Assembly: GCA_036277115.1 (NCBI GenBank)
Contig: DASUNM010000011.1
Coordinates: 1-64,000 of the forward strand
DNA length: 64,000 bases
Source: Pyrinomonadaceae bacterium
GTDB taxonomy: Bacteria > Acidobacteriota > Blastocatellia > Pyrinomonadales > Pyrinomonadaceae
Direction of reading: 5' to 3'
Shown here: positions 34,202 through 42,540 of the stretch, piece after piece
Layout: every line of letters begins with the position of its first letter
Numbering within the stretch: position 1 is the stretch's first letter
Translations under genes and position numbers: made by a program
Notes under the pieces: generated by a model
Seen by the model: the letters and a program-made list of their open reading frames with translations, nothing else
Database searches by the model: none
Told to the model about the DNA's origin: nothing

Positions 34202-34423
34202 AGTGAACGGCTGGCCAGCCCCGGCTGCTCTTCCCTGGAGCAACGCCGGCTCTGCAAGGTTGGCGTTATCGATTCATCCATGGTCGAGTGAAGCTCACGT
34301 GTTGTTGCTGACCACGTTTCCAAACTCACTCTCACACTTCCGAATTGGCCACCCTGTCCAGCCGTCACTTCGACCCTTTTGGCACCGGTTCTCCGTGAAG
34401 CCGGGGCTGGCCAACCATTCACT
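34202..34423. repeat. 222-bp element with 25-bp terminal inverted repeats
   Basis: AGTGAACGGCTGGCCAGCCC (start of the left arm, 34202-34226) matches the inverted complement of 34399-34423 at 23 of 25 positions. The interior shows no ORF with homology. It lies between sigma and anti-sigma genes, directly after the sigma stop. The shape is that of a small non-autonomous (MITE-like) element, but no target-site duplication was verified. Confidence 0.65.
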
Positions 34424-34429
34424 TTCAAT

Positions 34430-35113
34430 TTACAAAGAGCCTTCTAACTTGCGTCGCAGCTCCAGGCGTCCCCGCGCCAGCCGCGATTTTACGGTCCCGA
34501 TGTTGATTTGCAGCGCCGCCGCAATCTCTTCGTACGTCAGGCCTTCAACATCTCTCAGCACGACGGCCTCACGATAAGCGCTACGCAAACTCTGCAAAGC
34601 CTCGCGCAACTGATTCTCGCGCTCATGTGCGAGCGCTTCCTGTTCAGGATTGGAGGCGTTGGCGTCTTCCAGGCGCGTGGCGATCGTCTGCTCGCGTTCT
34701 CCGATCGGCGCGTCCAGTGAAACCGTCGCATCCCGGCGTCTCCTGCGCCACCAGCGCCAGCGATTTCGCGCCTGGTTGATTGCGATCCGGTACAGCCAGG
34801 TTTTCAAATCCGCGTCACCGCGGAATTTCGCTATCGCCTGGAAAGCTCGTAAAAATGTTTCCTGCGTCAGGTCCCGAGCTTCTTCAGGGTCACTGGTCAG
34901 GCGATAAAGCAGCGCGTAAATATCGCCGGTTCTTTCCGCTACCAACTGTTCGAACGCTGCGGCCTCGCCGCGCTTCAATCTCTCCAGGAACAGGTCTTCC
35001 GGTTTTTCAAGGAACAGGTCTTCAGCAGTCGAACGGACACCGACTAAAGCTGCCGAAGCAACTTCGTTCAACTCCGCCTGGGTGCGAAGGGCGATTTGCT
35101 CTCCGTAGCTCAC
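34430..35113 (-). CDS. ECF RNA polymerase sigma factor
   Basis: A 227-residue protein. Region 2 is seen as DLTQETFLRAFQAIAKFRGD and LKTWLYRIAINQARNRW. Region 4 is seen as LRSAYREAVVLRDVEGLTYE, then EIAAALQINIGTVKSRLARG. A ~45-residue N-terminal extension contains a tandem LFLEKPEDLFLE. It is paired with the zinc anti-sigma factor at 33302. A GGAAC/GTCTAA-like site lies 77 bp upstream (35190-35218), which suggests self-regulation. Confidence 0.93.
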   Translation of the reverse strand: MSYGEQIALRTQAELNEVASAALVGVRSTAEDLFLEKPEDLFLERLKRGEAAAFEQLVAERTGDIYALLYRLTSDPEEARDLTQETFLRAFQAIAKFRGDADLKTWLYRIAINQARNRWRWWRRRRRDATVSLDAPIGEREQTIATRLEDANASNPEQEALAHERENQLREALQSLRSAYREAVVLRDVEGLTYEEIAAALQINIGTVKSRLARGRLELRRKLEGSL

Positions 35114-35189
35114 GCTAAACCCCCAACGGCTCCGTCTGGCGCGACAAGCTTAAAACCGTTCGACCGCGCTTGCTCGTGCCGACGTTCCC

Positions 35190-35218
35190 TTAGACTCCCT
35201 CGTCCGATGTTTTGTTCC
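35190..35218 (-). promoter_or_regulatory. Candidate ECF-type promoter
   Basis: On the minus strand GGAAC (35218-35214), 18 bp, GTCTAA (35195-35190). This resembles the E. coli sigma-E form (GGAACTT ... GTCTAA), with a spacer one base longer. It fits an autoregulated promoter of the sigma gene at 34430-35113. Confidence 0.45.
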
Positions 35219-35301
35219 CTGTCCGACATTCCCTAAATGACTAAGTTCAGCCGGTGACTTTGATGACGCGCACTGGGCGAAAGTTGCGGCCGGCGCCTGC
35301 T

Positions 35302-35330
35302 TGACATCCACCAGACCCGCCGTTAAATTC
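35302..35330 (+). promoter_or_regulatory. Sigma-70-type promoter for the TPR gene
   Basis: TTGACA (35302-35307), 17 bp, TAAATT (35325-35330). It is a perfect -35, the spacing is ideal and the -10 is near consensus. It lies 67 bp before the TTG start at 35397. Confidence 0.75.
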
Positions 35331-35396
35331 GCTGTTTCTGCGATCATACACATTTTTGAACGCGCGTCACCGTGCGAACTTGCAAGAGGAAATTGC

Positions 35397-36203
35397 TTGG
35401 CTAAATACAAAAAGAAGCGCGCCCGCGAGCTGAAGCACGATAAGTTTCGCGACACCACGATGTTGCTTGCCGATCGGGTGGCGACCCGTACTGCCGGACG
35501 GGGGCGACAGGTGCTCTATGTGTTGCTGGCGGTGGTGGTTCTGGCGGCGGCGGCATACGGAATCTATCGTTGGCGGCAGAAACGAGCGGACGAAGCTGAA
35601 GCCGCCATGGGTCGCGCCATCGCGATTGCGCGGGCGGAAATTAACCCGACCCCGCCACCAACCTCGAAAGATCCGGTTTTCAGTACTGAGCAGGAACGCG
35701 CTAAACGGGCGATCGAAGAATTTCAGAAAGTCGCCGCCAAGTATGGCGATCCGTACCGCAGCCAGGCGCAATTGTTCATTGCCCGTAACCTTTTGGTGAC
35801 AGAGCCCGAACGTGGCGTGACGGAGCTGCAGAATCTGAGTAACGGGAGCGGCGATGTGGCCGTGCTGGCAAAGTTCGCACTCGCGCAGAAGAAAGAATCG
35901 GACGGAAAGTTTGATGAAGCAGCCGCGATGTATGCCGACCTCGCGAGACAAAACGCGACGATTGTGACGCCGGAATCGGCGAACCTGCGGCTGGCGCTGG
36001 TTTACGATAAGCAGGGGAAGAAAAAGGAAGCTGCCGATTTGCTCTTCAACCTGGTATCCGCCGCGCGCAGCGCGAAAGACAAAGACGGCAAACCGATTCG
36101 CGAGTCAGCGGCCGCTCGTGCAGCAGTGCGCGAACTCCTCCGAATTGATGCCGACCGGCACAAACAATTACCGGCCCCTCCGCCGATGGACCTTACCCTC
36201 TGA
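35397..36203 (+). CDS. Single-pass membrane protein with TPR-like periplasmic domain
   Basis: A 268-residue protein from TTG 35397, preceded by AAGAGGA; the basic start (L/M)AKYKKKRARELKHDKFRD supports this over an upstream start that overlaps the promoter. One membrane helix (residues ~45-63, VLYVLLAVVVLAAAAYGIY) leads to helical repeats (AIEEFQKVAAKYGDPYRSQA; KFDEAAAMYADLARQN) resembling YfgM/BamD-like TPRs. YfgM-type proteins assist envelope protein folding; this assignment is by architecture only. Confidence 0.65.
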   Translation: MAKYKKKRARELKHDKFRDTTMLLADRVATRTAGRGRQVLYVLLAVVVLAAAAYGIYRWRQKRADEAEAAMGRAIAIARAEINPTPPPTSKDPVFSTEQERAKRAIEEFQKVAAKYGDPYRSQAQLFIARNLLVTEPERGVTELQNLSNGSGDVAVLAKFALAQKKESDGKFDEAAAMYADLARQNATIVTPESANLRLALVYDKQGKKKEAADLLFNLVSAARSAKDKDGKPIRESAAARAAVRELLRIDADRHKQLPAPPPMDLTL

Positions 36204-36232
36204 GATAGTTAGGCTTGTCGAATTGACATTCG

Positions 36233-36517
36233 ATGGATCAGACCGAAGCGCGGCAGGTTCTAACTGAAATACTGGCGCAGTATCGCCAGTTGTCTTATTC
36301 AGACCTCCTTGCGCGGAATGACCAACCCGTCACAGTCGAGCGTGTTGGGCCTTCCGGAACTAACTACCAAATTGAGATGCAGGTGTTCGTCGATGACTCG
36401 CACCGTCAAACCTTACGGGTTTTAGGAGCCATTGACGATTTCAGCGCACGCTGGACTAGCTCGCCTATGTGCGACGACTTCATCATTGCGCCTGACGGGA
36501 TATTGGTTGGCGAATAG
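36233..36517 (+). CDS. Small conserved-looking protein of unknown function
   Basis: A 94-residue protein, acidic, without signal peptide or membrane helix. It begins MDQTEARQVLTEILAQYRQL, a helix, followed by strands (TVERVGPSGTNYQIEMQVF; RVLGAIDDFSARWTSSPMCD; DFIIAPDGILVGE). The pattern suggests a small alpha-plus-beta fold. It sits between two envelope genes on the same strand, 29 bp after the TPR gene and 14 bp before the next, so cotranscription is likely. I do not recognise the family. Confidence 0.65.
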   Translation: MDQTEARQVLTEILAQYRQLSYSDLLARNDQPVTVERVGPSGTNYQIEMQVFVDDSHRQTLRVLGAIDDFSARWTSSPMCDDFIIAPDGILVGE

Positions 36518-36531
36518 TCTCGCGCGTCGGC

Positions 36532-37764
36532 ATGGATCCATTTACCCACACACTGGTTGGACTGACCGCAGCGAAAGCGGGACTTGAGCGGCTCTCGCCA
36601 CTGGCGACGACAGTTTGCATGCTTGCGGCGAACAGTCCGGACTCGGATGTCGTCGTCGGATTCGTCACTGACCGGTGGACCTACTTGCATCATCATCGCG
36701 GCATAACTCACTCGATTGTCGGGGTGATGGCGCTAGCATTCATTGTGCCGACGCTGATCTGGCTAGGAGAGCGCCTCTTCGCTCGCCTCCGTGGCACCGG
36801 ACCGCGGACGCGATTTCGCGGATTGTTGCTCGCTTCACTGATTATGACGGCTACCCATCCGTTGCTGGACTGGACGAACAACTACGGCGTGCGGCCGTTT
36901 CTGCCCTGGAGCGGTCGCTGGTTTTACGGCGATCTCGTGTTCATCGTCGATCCGTACATTCTGCTGCTGGTAGGCGGCGCCGCTTTTCTGGCCACGCGAC
37001 GCGGTTGGCCGAAGATGGTTGTGTGGGCACTGCTCGCGACAGCATTTGTGGGGCTGACTTTTCTGGTGGCTTCGCGTCCTGACCCGAGTCTCGCCGGGAT
37101 CAACATCGCGCGCGTCGTGCTATTGGTTGGGGTGCTCAGTTTAGTCGTTGTACGAGTGCTTAAACTCAGTCGCGGCCGCGAAAGGACAATTGCTGTAGCG
37201 GCGTTGGCCGGACTTGTCATCTACTGGGGGGCGCTCGGGTTAGCGCACCGTGCGGCACTTAATCATGCACGGGACCTGGCGGCCCGCTCTGCGGGCCCTA
37301 TCAACGAACGTGTTTTGAGAGTGGCCGCGATGCCCACGCTCGCGAATCCTTTGCGTTGGTCGTGCGTGGCAGAGACTGACCGCGCGATCTATCGCTACTT
37401 TGTCAGCCTCACCGACTCTTCCTCCAGCTCGCCAGCAATCGTAAGCGGCTATCAGCACAATTCACCAGACGCTTCACCCAGCCCACCACCAAGCCTGAAT
37501 GGCTATGAACACAATTCTCCGGAATCGGTGTTCAAGCGCTACGAAAAGCCAACCGGCCGCGCCGCCGAACTCTCTGCATTGGCCGCGGAGGATCGACGCG
37601 CGAGGATTCTGCTCAACTTTGCGCGCTTTCCTATCGCGCGGGTGCAGGACGAGAACTGCGTCAGCCAGACCATCGTTCAAATCGCCGACCTGCGTTACAC
37701 TGAACCCGGCGCAACTCGGGGCACTTTTTCTCTGAACGTGCCGGTCGAATGCGCGTCTAAGTAA
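36532..37764 (+). CDS. Membrane-bound metal-dependent hydrolase (YdjM/DUF457 family)
   Basis: A 410-residue protein. The N-terminus has the family signature MDPFTHTLVGLTAAKAG, the metal-binding-like YLHHHRGITHSIVGV and SPDSDVV. There are about six membrane helices to residue ~250. A C-terminal soluble region of ~150 residues includes Ser/Pro-rich sequence. The family is named for a predicted metal hydrolase; a DNA-damage-linked role (YdjM in E. coli is LexA regulated) does not carry over without evidence. Confidence 0.85.
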   Translation: MDPFTHTLVGLTAAKAGLERLSPLATTVCMLAANSPDSDVVVGFVTDRWTYLHHHRGITHSIVGVMALAFIVPTLIWLGERLFARLRGTGPRTRFRGLLLASLIMTATHPLLDWTNNYGVRPFLPWSGRWFYGDLVFIVDPYILLLVGGAAFLATRRGWPKMVVWALLATAFVGLTFLVASRPDPSLAGINIARVVLLVGVLSLVVVRVLKLSRGRERTIAVAALAGLVIYWGALGLAHRAALNHARDLAARSAGPINERVLRVAAMPTLANPLRWSCVAETDRAIYRYFVSLTDSSSSSPAIVSGYQHNSPDASPSPPPSLNGYEHNSPESVFKRYEKPTGRAAELSALAAEDRRARILLNFARFPIARVQDENCVSQTIVQIADLRYTEPGATRGTFSLNVPVECASK

Positions 37765-37774
37765 AGACAACTGA

Positions 37775-37802
37775 GGTCTGAGATTTTAGATCTGAGATTG
37801 AG
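37775..37802. repeat. Short heptamer-period repeat
   Basis: GGTCTGA, GATTTTA, GATCTGA, GATTGAG in phase, just before the GTG start of the next gene. Confidence 0.55.
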
Positions 37803-37811
37803 ATTTTTCTT

Positions 37812-39233
37812 GTGAACGAAGTAACCCAGAAACAACTTCTCGAAACGTTGCGCGATAATCCGTGCGCTCGCGGGGCGACGCTGAAGCGTGACTTGATGGC
37901 GAGTATTCGCGTGTCACCGGCGGGCTACTTCGCGTTTGCCGCGCTGCTGACATTTGTCTCCGTCATTCTGCTGCGCACTAACAGGGATTTAGCCGCGCTG
38001 GTAGTGTTGGCGTCTGCCTGGATTGTGATTCCCGTAATTATCGCGACTGACCGGCTCTATTTCGACGGCTTTACTCTGCTTCGTTCCGGGCTGCTGCCGC
38101 TGTTCGAGCGGCTTGTGCGCGGCCGGCGTCCAAGACTAACTGTTGATGAGATCGAGCGTGTCGAAGTCGCGGCCGTGCGTACCCTGCGTCGCGGGGGCAG
38201 AGTTCGCTATCGTTACCGAATTGAGATCAGCGGCAAAGGCAGGAACTTTGTTTTTGCGAGCGGCGGCCGAAAGTTCCGCGAAATGATTAGCGCACTCTTT
38301 CCCCGGGTTGCGGAGGAGAAGCTGGACGCTCGCGCGTGCGAGCTGCGCGACTACTTATGCGATCCGAAAGAACTTCTTGAGCAGGTGAATCGACTGGGGA
38401 TTGCCGCACCGTCCGTGCTTGAAAACGCTGACGAAAACGCGCGGCATCGAATTGAGAACCGGGTCGCAAACCCTTCTGGCGCAGTTGATGACGACGCCGA
38501 ACGCGGGCAGATGCTGCGCGCAATCGCTAACCGGCTGCGCGTCGCGGGACGTTTGCGTGAATCGGCTGAAGCGTTTCGGCGCGCCCTTCATCTGGCGCCG
38601 CATGATCCGCACCTGATTTACGAATTCGCGCGGCTGCTGCGGTCACAAGCTTCCGCCTTTAGCGATGCGCGTTTGCTGGCCCGCGCAGGCGCCGCCCTTA
38701 GGCTGTCGCTGCGGCGAGGCGACGCAGACGCACGTCTGGCCGAGCGCGTCGGCGAAAGCTTCTCCGAATTCGGACAGCCGGCACGTGCCGCCAAAGCATT
38801 TCGCTCAGCGATCGAAATCGATCCGGATGCGTTTCGCGCTAATGTTGGACTGGCTGAGATTGCCCTGGGTGACGGGAAGCTGGCCCATGTCATTCATCAT
38901 TACCGGGACGCGTCGCGCGTTGCGCCCGATGCCGCGACCAAGCGGATGGCGCGCACTGAAGCCGACTACTATTCGCGTCTCAACGACGATGATGACTATT
39001 TATCTGCTGAGTTGCGGCGGATGAATTGGCTTGAGAGCGCCGGCCGTGTTCAGCAGTTTTCCGCGCGAGTCAGCTTTGCTGCGTTGTTCGTGGCCCTGAC
39101 CGGGTCATTTCTCGATCAGATCGTCGCGGGCGCGGGCTGGGCCCTGGCGTCGTCATCGATCATTGGCTGGTCGGGCGCGTTGGTGGTGCGGAAGTTTTTG
39201 TCACGTCGCCGCGACATTAAAGTAAGCGCGTAA
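37812..39233 (+). CDS. Membrane protein with TPR domain
   Basis: A 473-residue protein, GTG start (VNEVTQKQLLETLRDN). Two helices near residues 35-80 (FAFAALLTFVSVILL; LAALVVLASAWIVIPVII) are followed by a cytoplasmic domain with a PH-like stretch (FDGFTLLRSGLLPLFERLV). Residues ~235-375 are TPR units (RVAGRLRESAEAFRRALHLAPHDP; ARAAKAFRSAIEIDPDAF). A final pair of helices lies at ~415-460. Function unknown. Confidence 0.7.
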   Translation: MNEVTQKQLLETLRDNPCARGATLKRDLMASIRVSPAGYFAFAALLTFVSVILLRTNRDLAALVVLASAWIVIPVIIATDRLYFDGFTLLRSGLLPLFERLVRGRRPRLTVDEIERVEVAAVRTLRRGGRVRYRYRIEISGKGRNFVFASGGRKFREMISALFPRVAEEKLDARACELRDYLCDPKELLEQVNRLGIAAPSVLENADENARHRIENRVANPSGAVDDDAERGQMLRAIANRLRVAGRLRESAEAFRRALHLAPHDPHLIYEFARLLRSQASAFSDARLLARAGAALRLSLRRGDADARLAERVGESFSEFGQPARAAKAFRSAIEIDPDAFRANVGLAEIALGDGKLAHVIHHYRDASRVAPDAATKRMARTEADYYSRLNDDDDYLSAELRRMNWLESAGRVQQFSARVSFAALFVALTGSFLDQIVAGAGWALASSSIIGWSGALVVRKFLSRRRDIKVSA

Positions 39234-39252
39234 CGTTCACCCGGACATGTGT

Positions 39253-39384
39253 GGCGCCGTAGCGCCGAATGTTTATAGGAGTGGCGGCTATCCAGGAGTG
39301 ATAAGGCCGGCAAAATGCACCCGCATTCCGGCCTCGTCGTAACCAAGCGAAAGGAAAGCTATAAACATCTCGCCGCTCCGCGGC
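39253..39384. repeat. Paired AATGTTTATAG repeat ends
   Basis: A GGCGC/GCGCC hairpin (39253-39266) plus AATGTTTATAG (39268-39278) faces its inverted partner CTATAAACAT (39359-39368), which is followed by the hairpin GCCGC/GCGGC. Between them is a stem GGCCGG...CCGGCC (39305-39333). The layout repeats at 63388-63820. It occupies almost the whole gap between two convergent genes. Confidence 0.65.
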
Positions 39385-39392
39385 TAACCGTT

Positions 39393-40433
39393 CTACTTTT
39401 GAGCTCCGCGAGCTTTCGTAGATTTCTTCTCAGATTTCGGTTTCACCGTGCGGCCCGCTTGTTCGGACGCTGACGCGACGGCATCCAATTTTCGCGGCGG
39501 CGGATTCAGCAACGCATCCCAGCGATACTCCGGCCGCTCAACCGTCTCACTCAGTCGCTTGAACGCCATCTTCGTCACTGCCTCAGTCACCCAGTTGTGA
39601 TAGAACTCGCCGACGGATGCCAGCTCCGCATCCGGCGCGGGATTCATGAAGTCGATGGCGTACGGAATGCCTCCCTGGATCGCAAACTCAACCGTGTTGA
39701 TGTCGTAGCCCAGCGCCGAGCACAGTGTCCGCACGTCATGATTAACGCGGGCCGACAATTCCGGCGAAAGGTAATTCGGATCATAGACGTACTGCTCGCC
39801 GGAAAGATAAGGCTTGCGCGGATCGTACGGCATGATCATCACCTCTTCCTGGCCGATGCAGTAGCAACGCACGAACTGATCGAAATCCACGGCAGCCTGC
39901 AGCGTCATGCACAGTGTTCCGGTCTGGTCGTATTCGTGAATCAGTTCCTCGAGCGAGTTCACCTTCGAAACATTTTTCCAGCCGCCGCCATCGAAAGGTT
40001 TCATGAACGCGGGAAAACCGACGTAATCAACAATGGCCTTCCAGTCGAGCGGGAATTCCAGGTTGCGCAGACTCTCGCTCACGATGCCCGGAATGTAATC
40101 CTTTTGCGGCAACAGGACCGTCTTCGGAACAGCGACACCAAGTTTCGTCGCCAGCGAATAATTGAAGAACTTGTCGTCGGCCGACCACCAAAACGGGTTG
40201 TTGACGATGATCGTTCCTTCGAGCGCCAGACGCTTCAGCGTGGCGCGATAGAACGGCACCTCGTGCGAGATGCGATCGATCACCAGATCATAAGGTGGCG
40301 GATCGTCGTGCTTGACGCCCCCGAGAACCAGGTACTCAGCCGTGACCTTGCCCTCGCCGCGCTCGTTGATATTACGGATCAATGCTTCGGGAAACGTCTT
40401 TTCCCGCCCCACTAAAATGCCTACACGTTTCAT
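39393..40433 (-). CDS. ATP-grasp ligase-like protein
   Basis: A 346-residue protein from ATG 40433 (MKRVGILVGREKTFP). ATP-grasp features are a conserved Lys strand (YVGFPAFMKPFDGGGW), a glycine-rich loop, and FAIQGGIPYAIDFMNPAPD near the metal site (residues ~265-285). It resembles glutathione-synthetase and D-Ala-D-Ala ligase-type enzymes that join a carboxylate to an amine. No ddl-type signature was confirmed. The C-terminal ~35 residues are a basic, low-complexity tail. The gap to the divergent LolA-like gene holds an 8-bp dyad, AAGTTACG/CGTAACTT (40480-40487, 40531-40538). Confidence 0.75.
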   Translation of the reverse strand: MKRVGILVGREKTFPEALIRNINERGEGKVTAEYLVLGGVKHDDPPPYDLVIDRISHEVPFYRATLKRLALEGTIIVNNPFWWSADDKFFNYSLATKLGVAVPKTVLLPQKDYIPGIVSESLRNLEFPLDWKAIVDYVGFPAFMKPFDGGGWKNVSKVNSLEELIHEYDQTGTLCMTLQAAVDFDQFVRCYCIGQEEVMIMPYDPRKPYLSGEQYVYDPNYLSPELSARVNHDVRTLCSALGYDINTVEFAIQGGIPYAIDFMNPAPDAELASVGEFYHNWVTEAVTKMAFKRLSETVERPEYRWDALLNPPPRKLDAVASASEQAGRTVKPKSEKKSTKARGAQK

Positions 40434-40694
40434 GAGATTTGCGACTCCAAACCGCTGACGGCGCACGCCCCTTTTCCCTAAGTTACGCTGCCGCCCACGT
40501 CTAATTTTGATTTTTCGGAAGCGAAAACAACGTAACTTCAGGCGTCCTTATTGTCAAACCTGAGACATCCACTCCGATTGTCCCGCGCATCTATCCGTTG
40601 GCTCGCATCCGTGTCCGGTGGTTCGCTGTGCTACAATCCGCCCCGCCCAAAGCTGAGCGGAGTTCGTCACCAGAGTTAGAGCCGAATCTAAGGT

Positions 40695-41504
40695 ATGAAT
40701 CGTAAGAAGTTGCCTCAATCAATTATTTCAAGCCTCTTTGCCGCGCTGGCACTGGGCGCGATTTTTTTTGCGCCCGCGACCGCCATGGCGCAGAAAGAAT
40801 TTACGGCTGAGCAAATCGCCGAAAGCGTCATCATCGTTCACGGCACGCGGCCGGGCCTGTCCCAGGTTCGCAAAACCGGCTTGGAGAATGGGCGCATGTC
40901 GCGGATGACGTCGGAAGGCCGGCCTGAAGAGGTCCGCTACCAGCGACGCTTCATCGCCGGTGATAAGTTTGAGAAGGACAGGATTCGGCTCGATCAGAAG
41001 ACGGCTCAGACTGAGTTCACACTGGTCAAAAACGGCGAGCGTATTTTTGGCATCATCAATGGATCGCCGTTTACCCCGCGCGCGGACACCATGGCCGAGT
41101 TCCTTTCGCAGCAAACGCACAGTATCGAGGCGCTGCTGCGTTACAAAGAGAACGATTCGAAGTTGACGTCAGCCGGTAAAGACAAGCAGCAGGGAATCGA
41201 TTTGTACGTCCTTGACCTCACCGATAAAGCGAACAACAAGACGCGTTACTTTATTAGCGTCAAATCGCTGCGCGTGCTCTGGCTGGAATACGAAGATCCG
41301 CTGCCCGCCCCATCCACACCGATCAAAATCATGAAGCGCTTCTACGATTACCGTTACGCGCAGAGCACCCTTGTGCCTTACCGTACGGTTGTGTACGTGG
41401 ACGGCAAACAAGCGACGGAAACGCGCGTGATGACCATCACCTACGGCGTAAAGACGGATGATTCAGTTTTCCAGCATCCGGACGCTGCCAGCGGAACCGA
41501 CTAG
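40695..41504 (+). CDS. Exported LolA/LppM-like lipoprotein-sorting fold protein
   Basis: A 269-residue protein with signal peptide (MNRKKLPQSIISSLFAALALG..ATAMAQ). The rest is beta-rich, with a half-barrel pattern (RRFIAGDKFEKDRIRLDQKT; DLYVLDLTDKANNKTRYFIS; LRVLWLEYE; TRVMTITYGVKTDDSVFQHP) like outer-membrane lipoprotein-sorting proteins. The assignment is by fold pattern only. It stands alone with a 380-bp gap to the next gene. Confidence 0.5.
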   Translation: MNRKKLPQSIISSLFAALALGAIFFAPATAMAQKEFTAEQIAESVIIVHGTRPGLSQVRKTGLENGRMSRMTSEGRPEEVRYQRRFIAGDKFEKDRIRLDQKTAQTEFTLVKNGERIFGIINGSPFTPRADTMAEFLSQQTHSIEALLRYKENDSKLTSAGKDKQQGIDLYVLDLTDKANNKTRYFISVKSLRVLWLEYEDPLPAPSTPIKIMKRFYDYRYAQSTLVPYRTVVYVDGKQATETRVMTITYGVKTDDSVFQHPDAASGTD

Positions 41505-41884
41505 GCTGTTTTCTTAGGGTCGCATAAAAACCATTTTTATTTGGCATTTGAGATTTGACTTGTCATTAGGGTTGCGGACTGCCCTTCGACGTCGAGTTGA
41601 GTGAGCCTTCGGCTTCGTCGGGAACTCCGTCAGTCGTTGCCTCGGACGTGCTATCGATTCTTACCCGTCGATGCTCCACGCAAAGCCAGTCAAAATGACA
41701 AAGGAAAAATGACAGATGATGACTGGAAAATGGCTTTCCACGCCTTTTTGGAACCTACCCCCCTGTTTAGCGTGTTCACCACTGAGCGTCGCAGGCAGCG
41801 GTGTATAATGTCTGCTTGCAAAACCCGCAGGAATTCCGAGGATTCGGCGTTGCGGGTGGAAGCACCCGAAGAGCCTGCCTGCCC
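41505..41884 (+). other. Leader region of the sigma factor operon
   Basis: No gene is supported here. It contains heptamer-phase sequence at 41543-41570 (GGCATTT, GAGATTT, GACTTGT, CATTAGG) and 41688-41729 (AGTCAAA, ATGACAA, AGGAAAA, ATGACAG, ATGATGA, CTGGAAA). It also holds a GGAACC/CGTGTTC site at 41750-41777 and a TATAAT at 41804-41809 without a good -35. Confidence 0.6.
41750..41777 (+). promoter_or_regulatory. Candidate ECF-type promoter
   Basis: GGAACC (41750-41755), 15 bp, CGTGTTC (41771-41777). This fits the GGAAC-N16-CGTnT form of many ECF sigma factors. It lies 108 bp before the sigma factor start and may be autoregulatory. Confidence 0.5.
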
Positions 41885-42538
41885 ATGAGAGCGTTAAGTT
41901 CAGTTAAGCATTTTGATTTTGCCGCTGCGGCCTCCGCGCCGGCGTTGGTTGTGCAGCCCGCTACCGATCACGCTTTGCTGGAAGGAACGCTGGCCGGCGA
42001 CGAAGATGCGTTCGCCGAGCTGGTTGGGCGTTATCGCAACCAGATTACGAGCTACATCTATCGGATGGTGAACGATTATGACACAGCGGTGGATCTGGCA
42101 CAGGAGACTTTCATAAGGGTCTATCGCGCCGCCGGCCGCTATCAAACGACGCATGCGTTCTCGACTTACATCTACCGCATCGCCACCAACGTGGCGATTA
42201 GCGAGTTACGCAAGCGCAAGCGACGGAGACTGGTTTCGCTCACCGGCCTCTTAACTTCGCCCGACGGCGAAGAGTTGATGGATTTTCAGCCTGTGGACGA
42301 ACAGCCTTTACAGGACATTGCCCTCATCGACGCGGAGAAGCGAGCCGTGATTAAGCGGGCCATCAGCACTCTCCCGGACAGGTATCGCGCGCCCCTGGTG
42401 CTGCGCGATGTGGAAGGCAAGAGCTACGACGAAATCGCCGCGATTTTGCAAACCAGCGAAGGCACGGTGAAATCGCGGATCAATCGCGCGCGGAATTTCC
42501 TGCGCGACAAAATGCGGAATTATGTTCAGGTGGTGTAA
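41885..42538 (+). CDS. ECF RNA polymerase sigma factor (RpoE-like)
   Basis: A 217-residue protein from ATG 41885 (MRALSSVKHFDF); an upstream ATG 41801 is inside the probable leader. Region 2 is DLAQETFIRVYRAAGRYQ and FSTYIYRIATNVAISELRK. Region 4 is LPDRYRAPLVLRDVEGKSYD, then EIAAILQTSEGTVKSRINRAR. It is followed at 2 bp by its anti-sigma factor and then a DegP-like PDZ protein, the same order as rpoE-rseA-...-degP/mucD envelope-stress operons. Confidence 0.94.
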   Translation: MRALSSVKHFDFAAAASAPALVVQPATDHALLEGTLAGDEDAFAELVGRYRNQITSYIYRMVNDYDTAVDLAQETFIRVYRAAGRYQTTHAFSTYIYRIATNVAISELRKRKRRRLVSLTGLLTSPDGEELMDFQPVDEQPLQDIALIDAEKRAVIKRAISTLPDRYRAPLVLRDVEGKSYDEIAAILQTSEGTVKSRINRARNFLRDKMRNYVQVV

Positions 42539-42540
42539 AC

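Noticed and set aside
39597-40415. 272-codon plus-strand ORF
   Set aside because: Antisense to the ATP-grasp gene, without recognisable domain.
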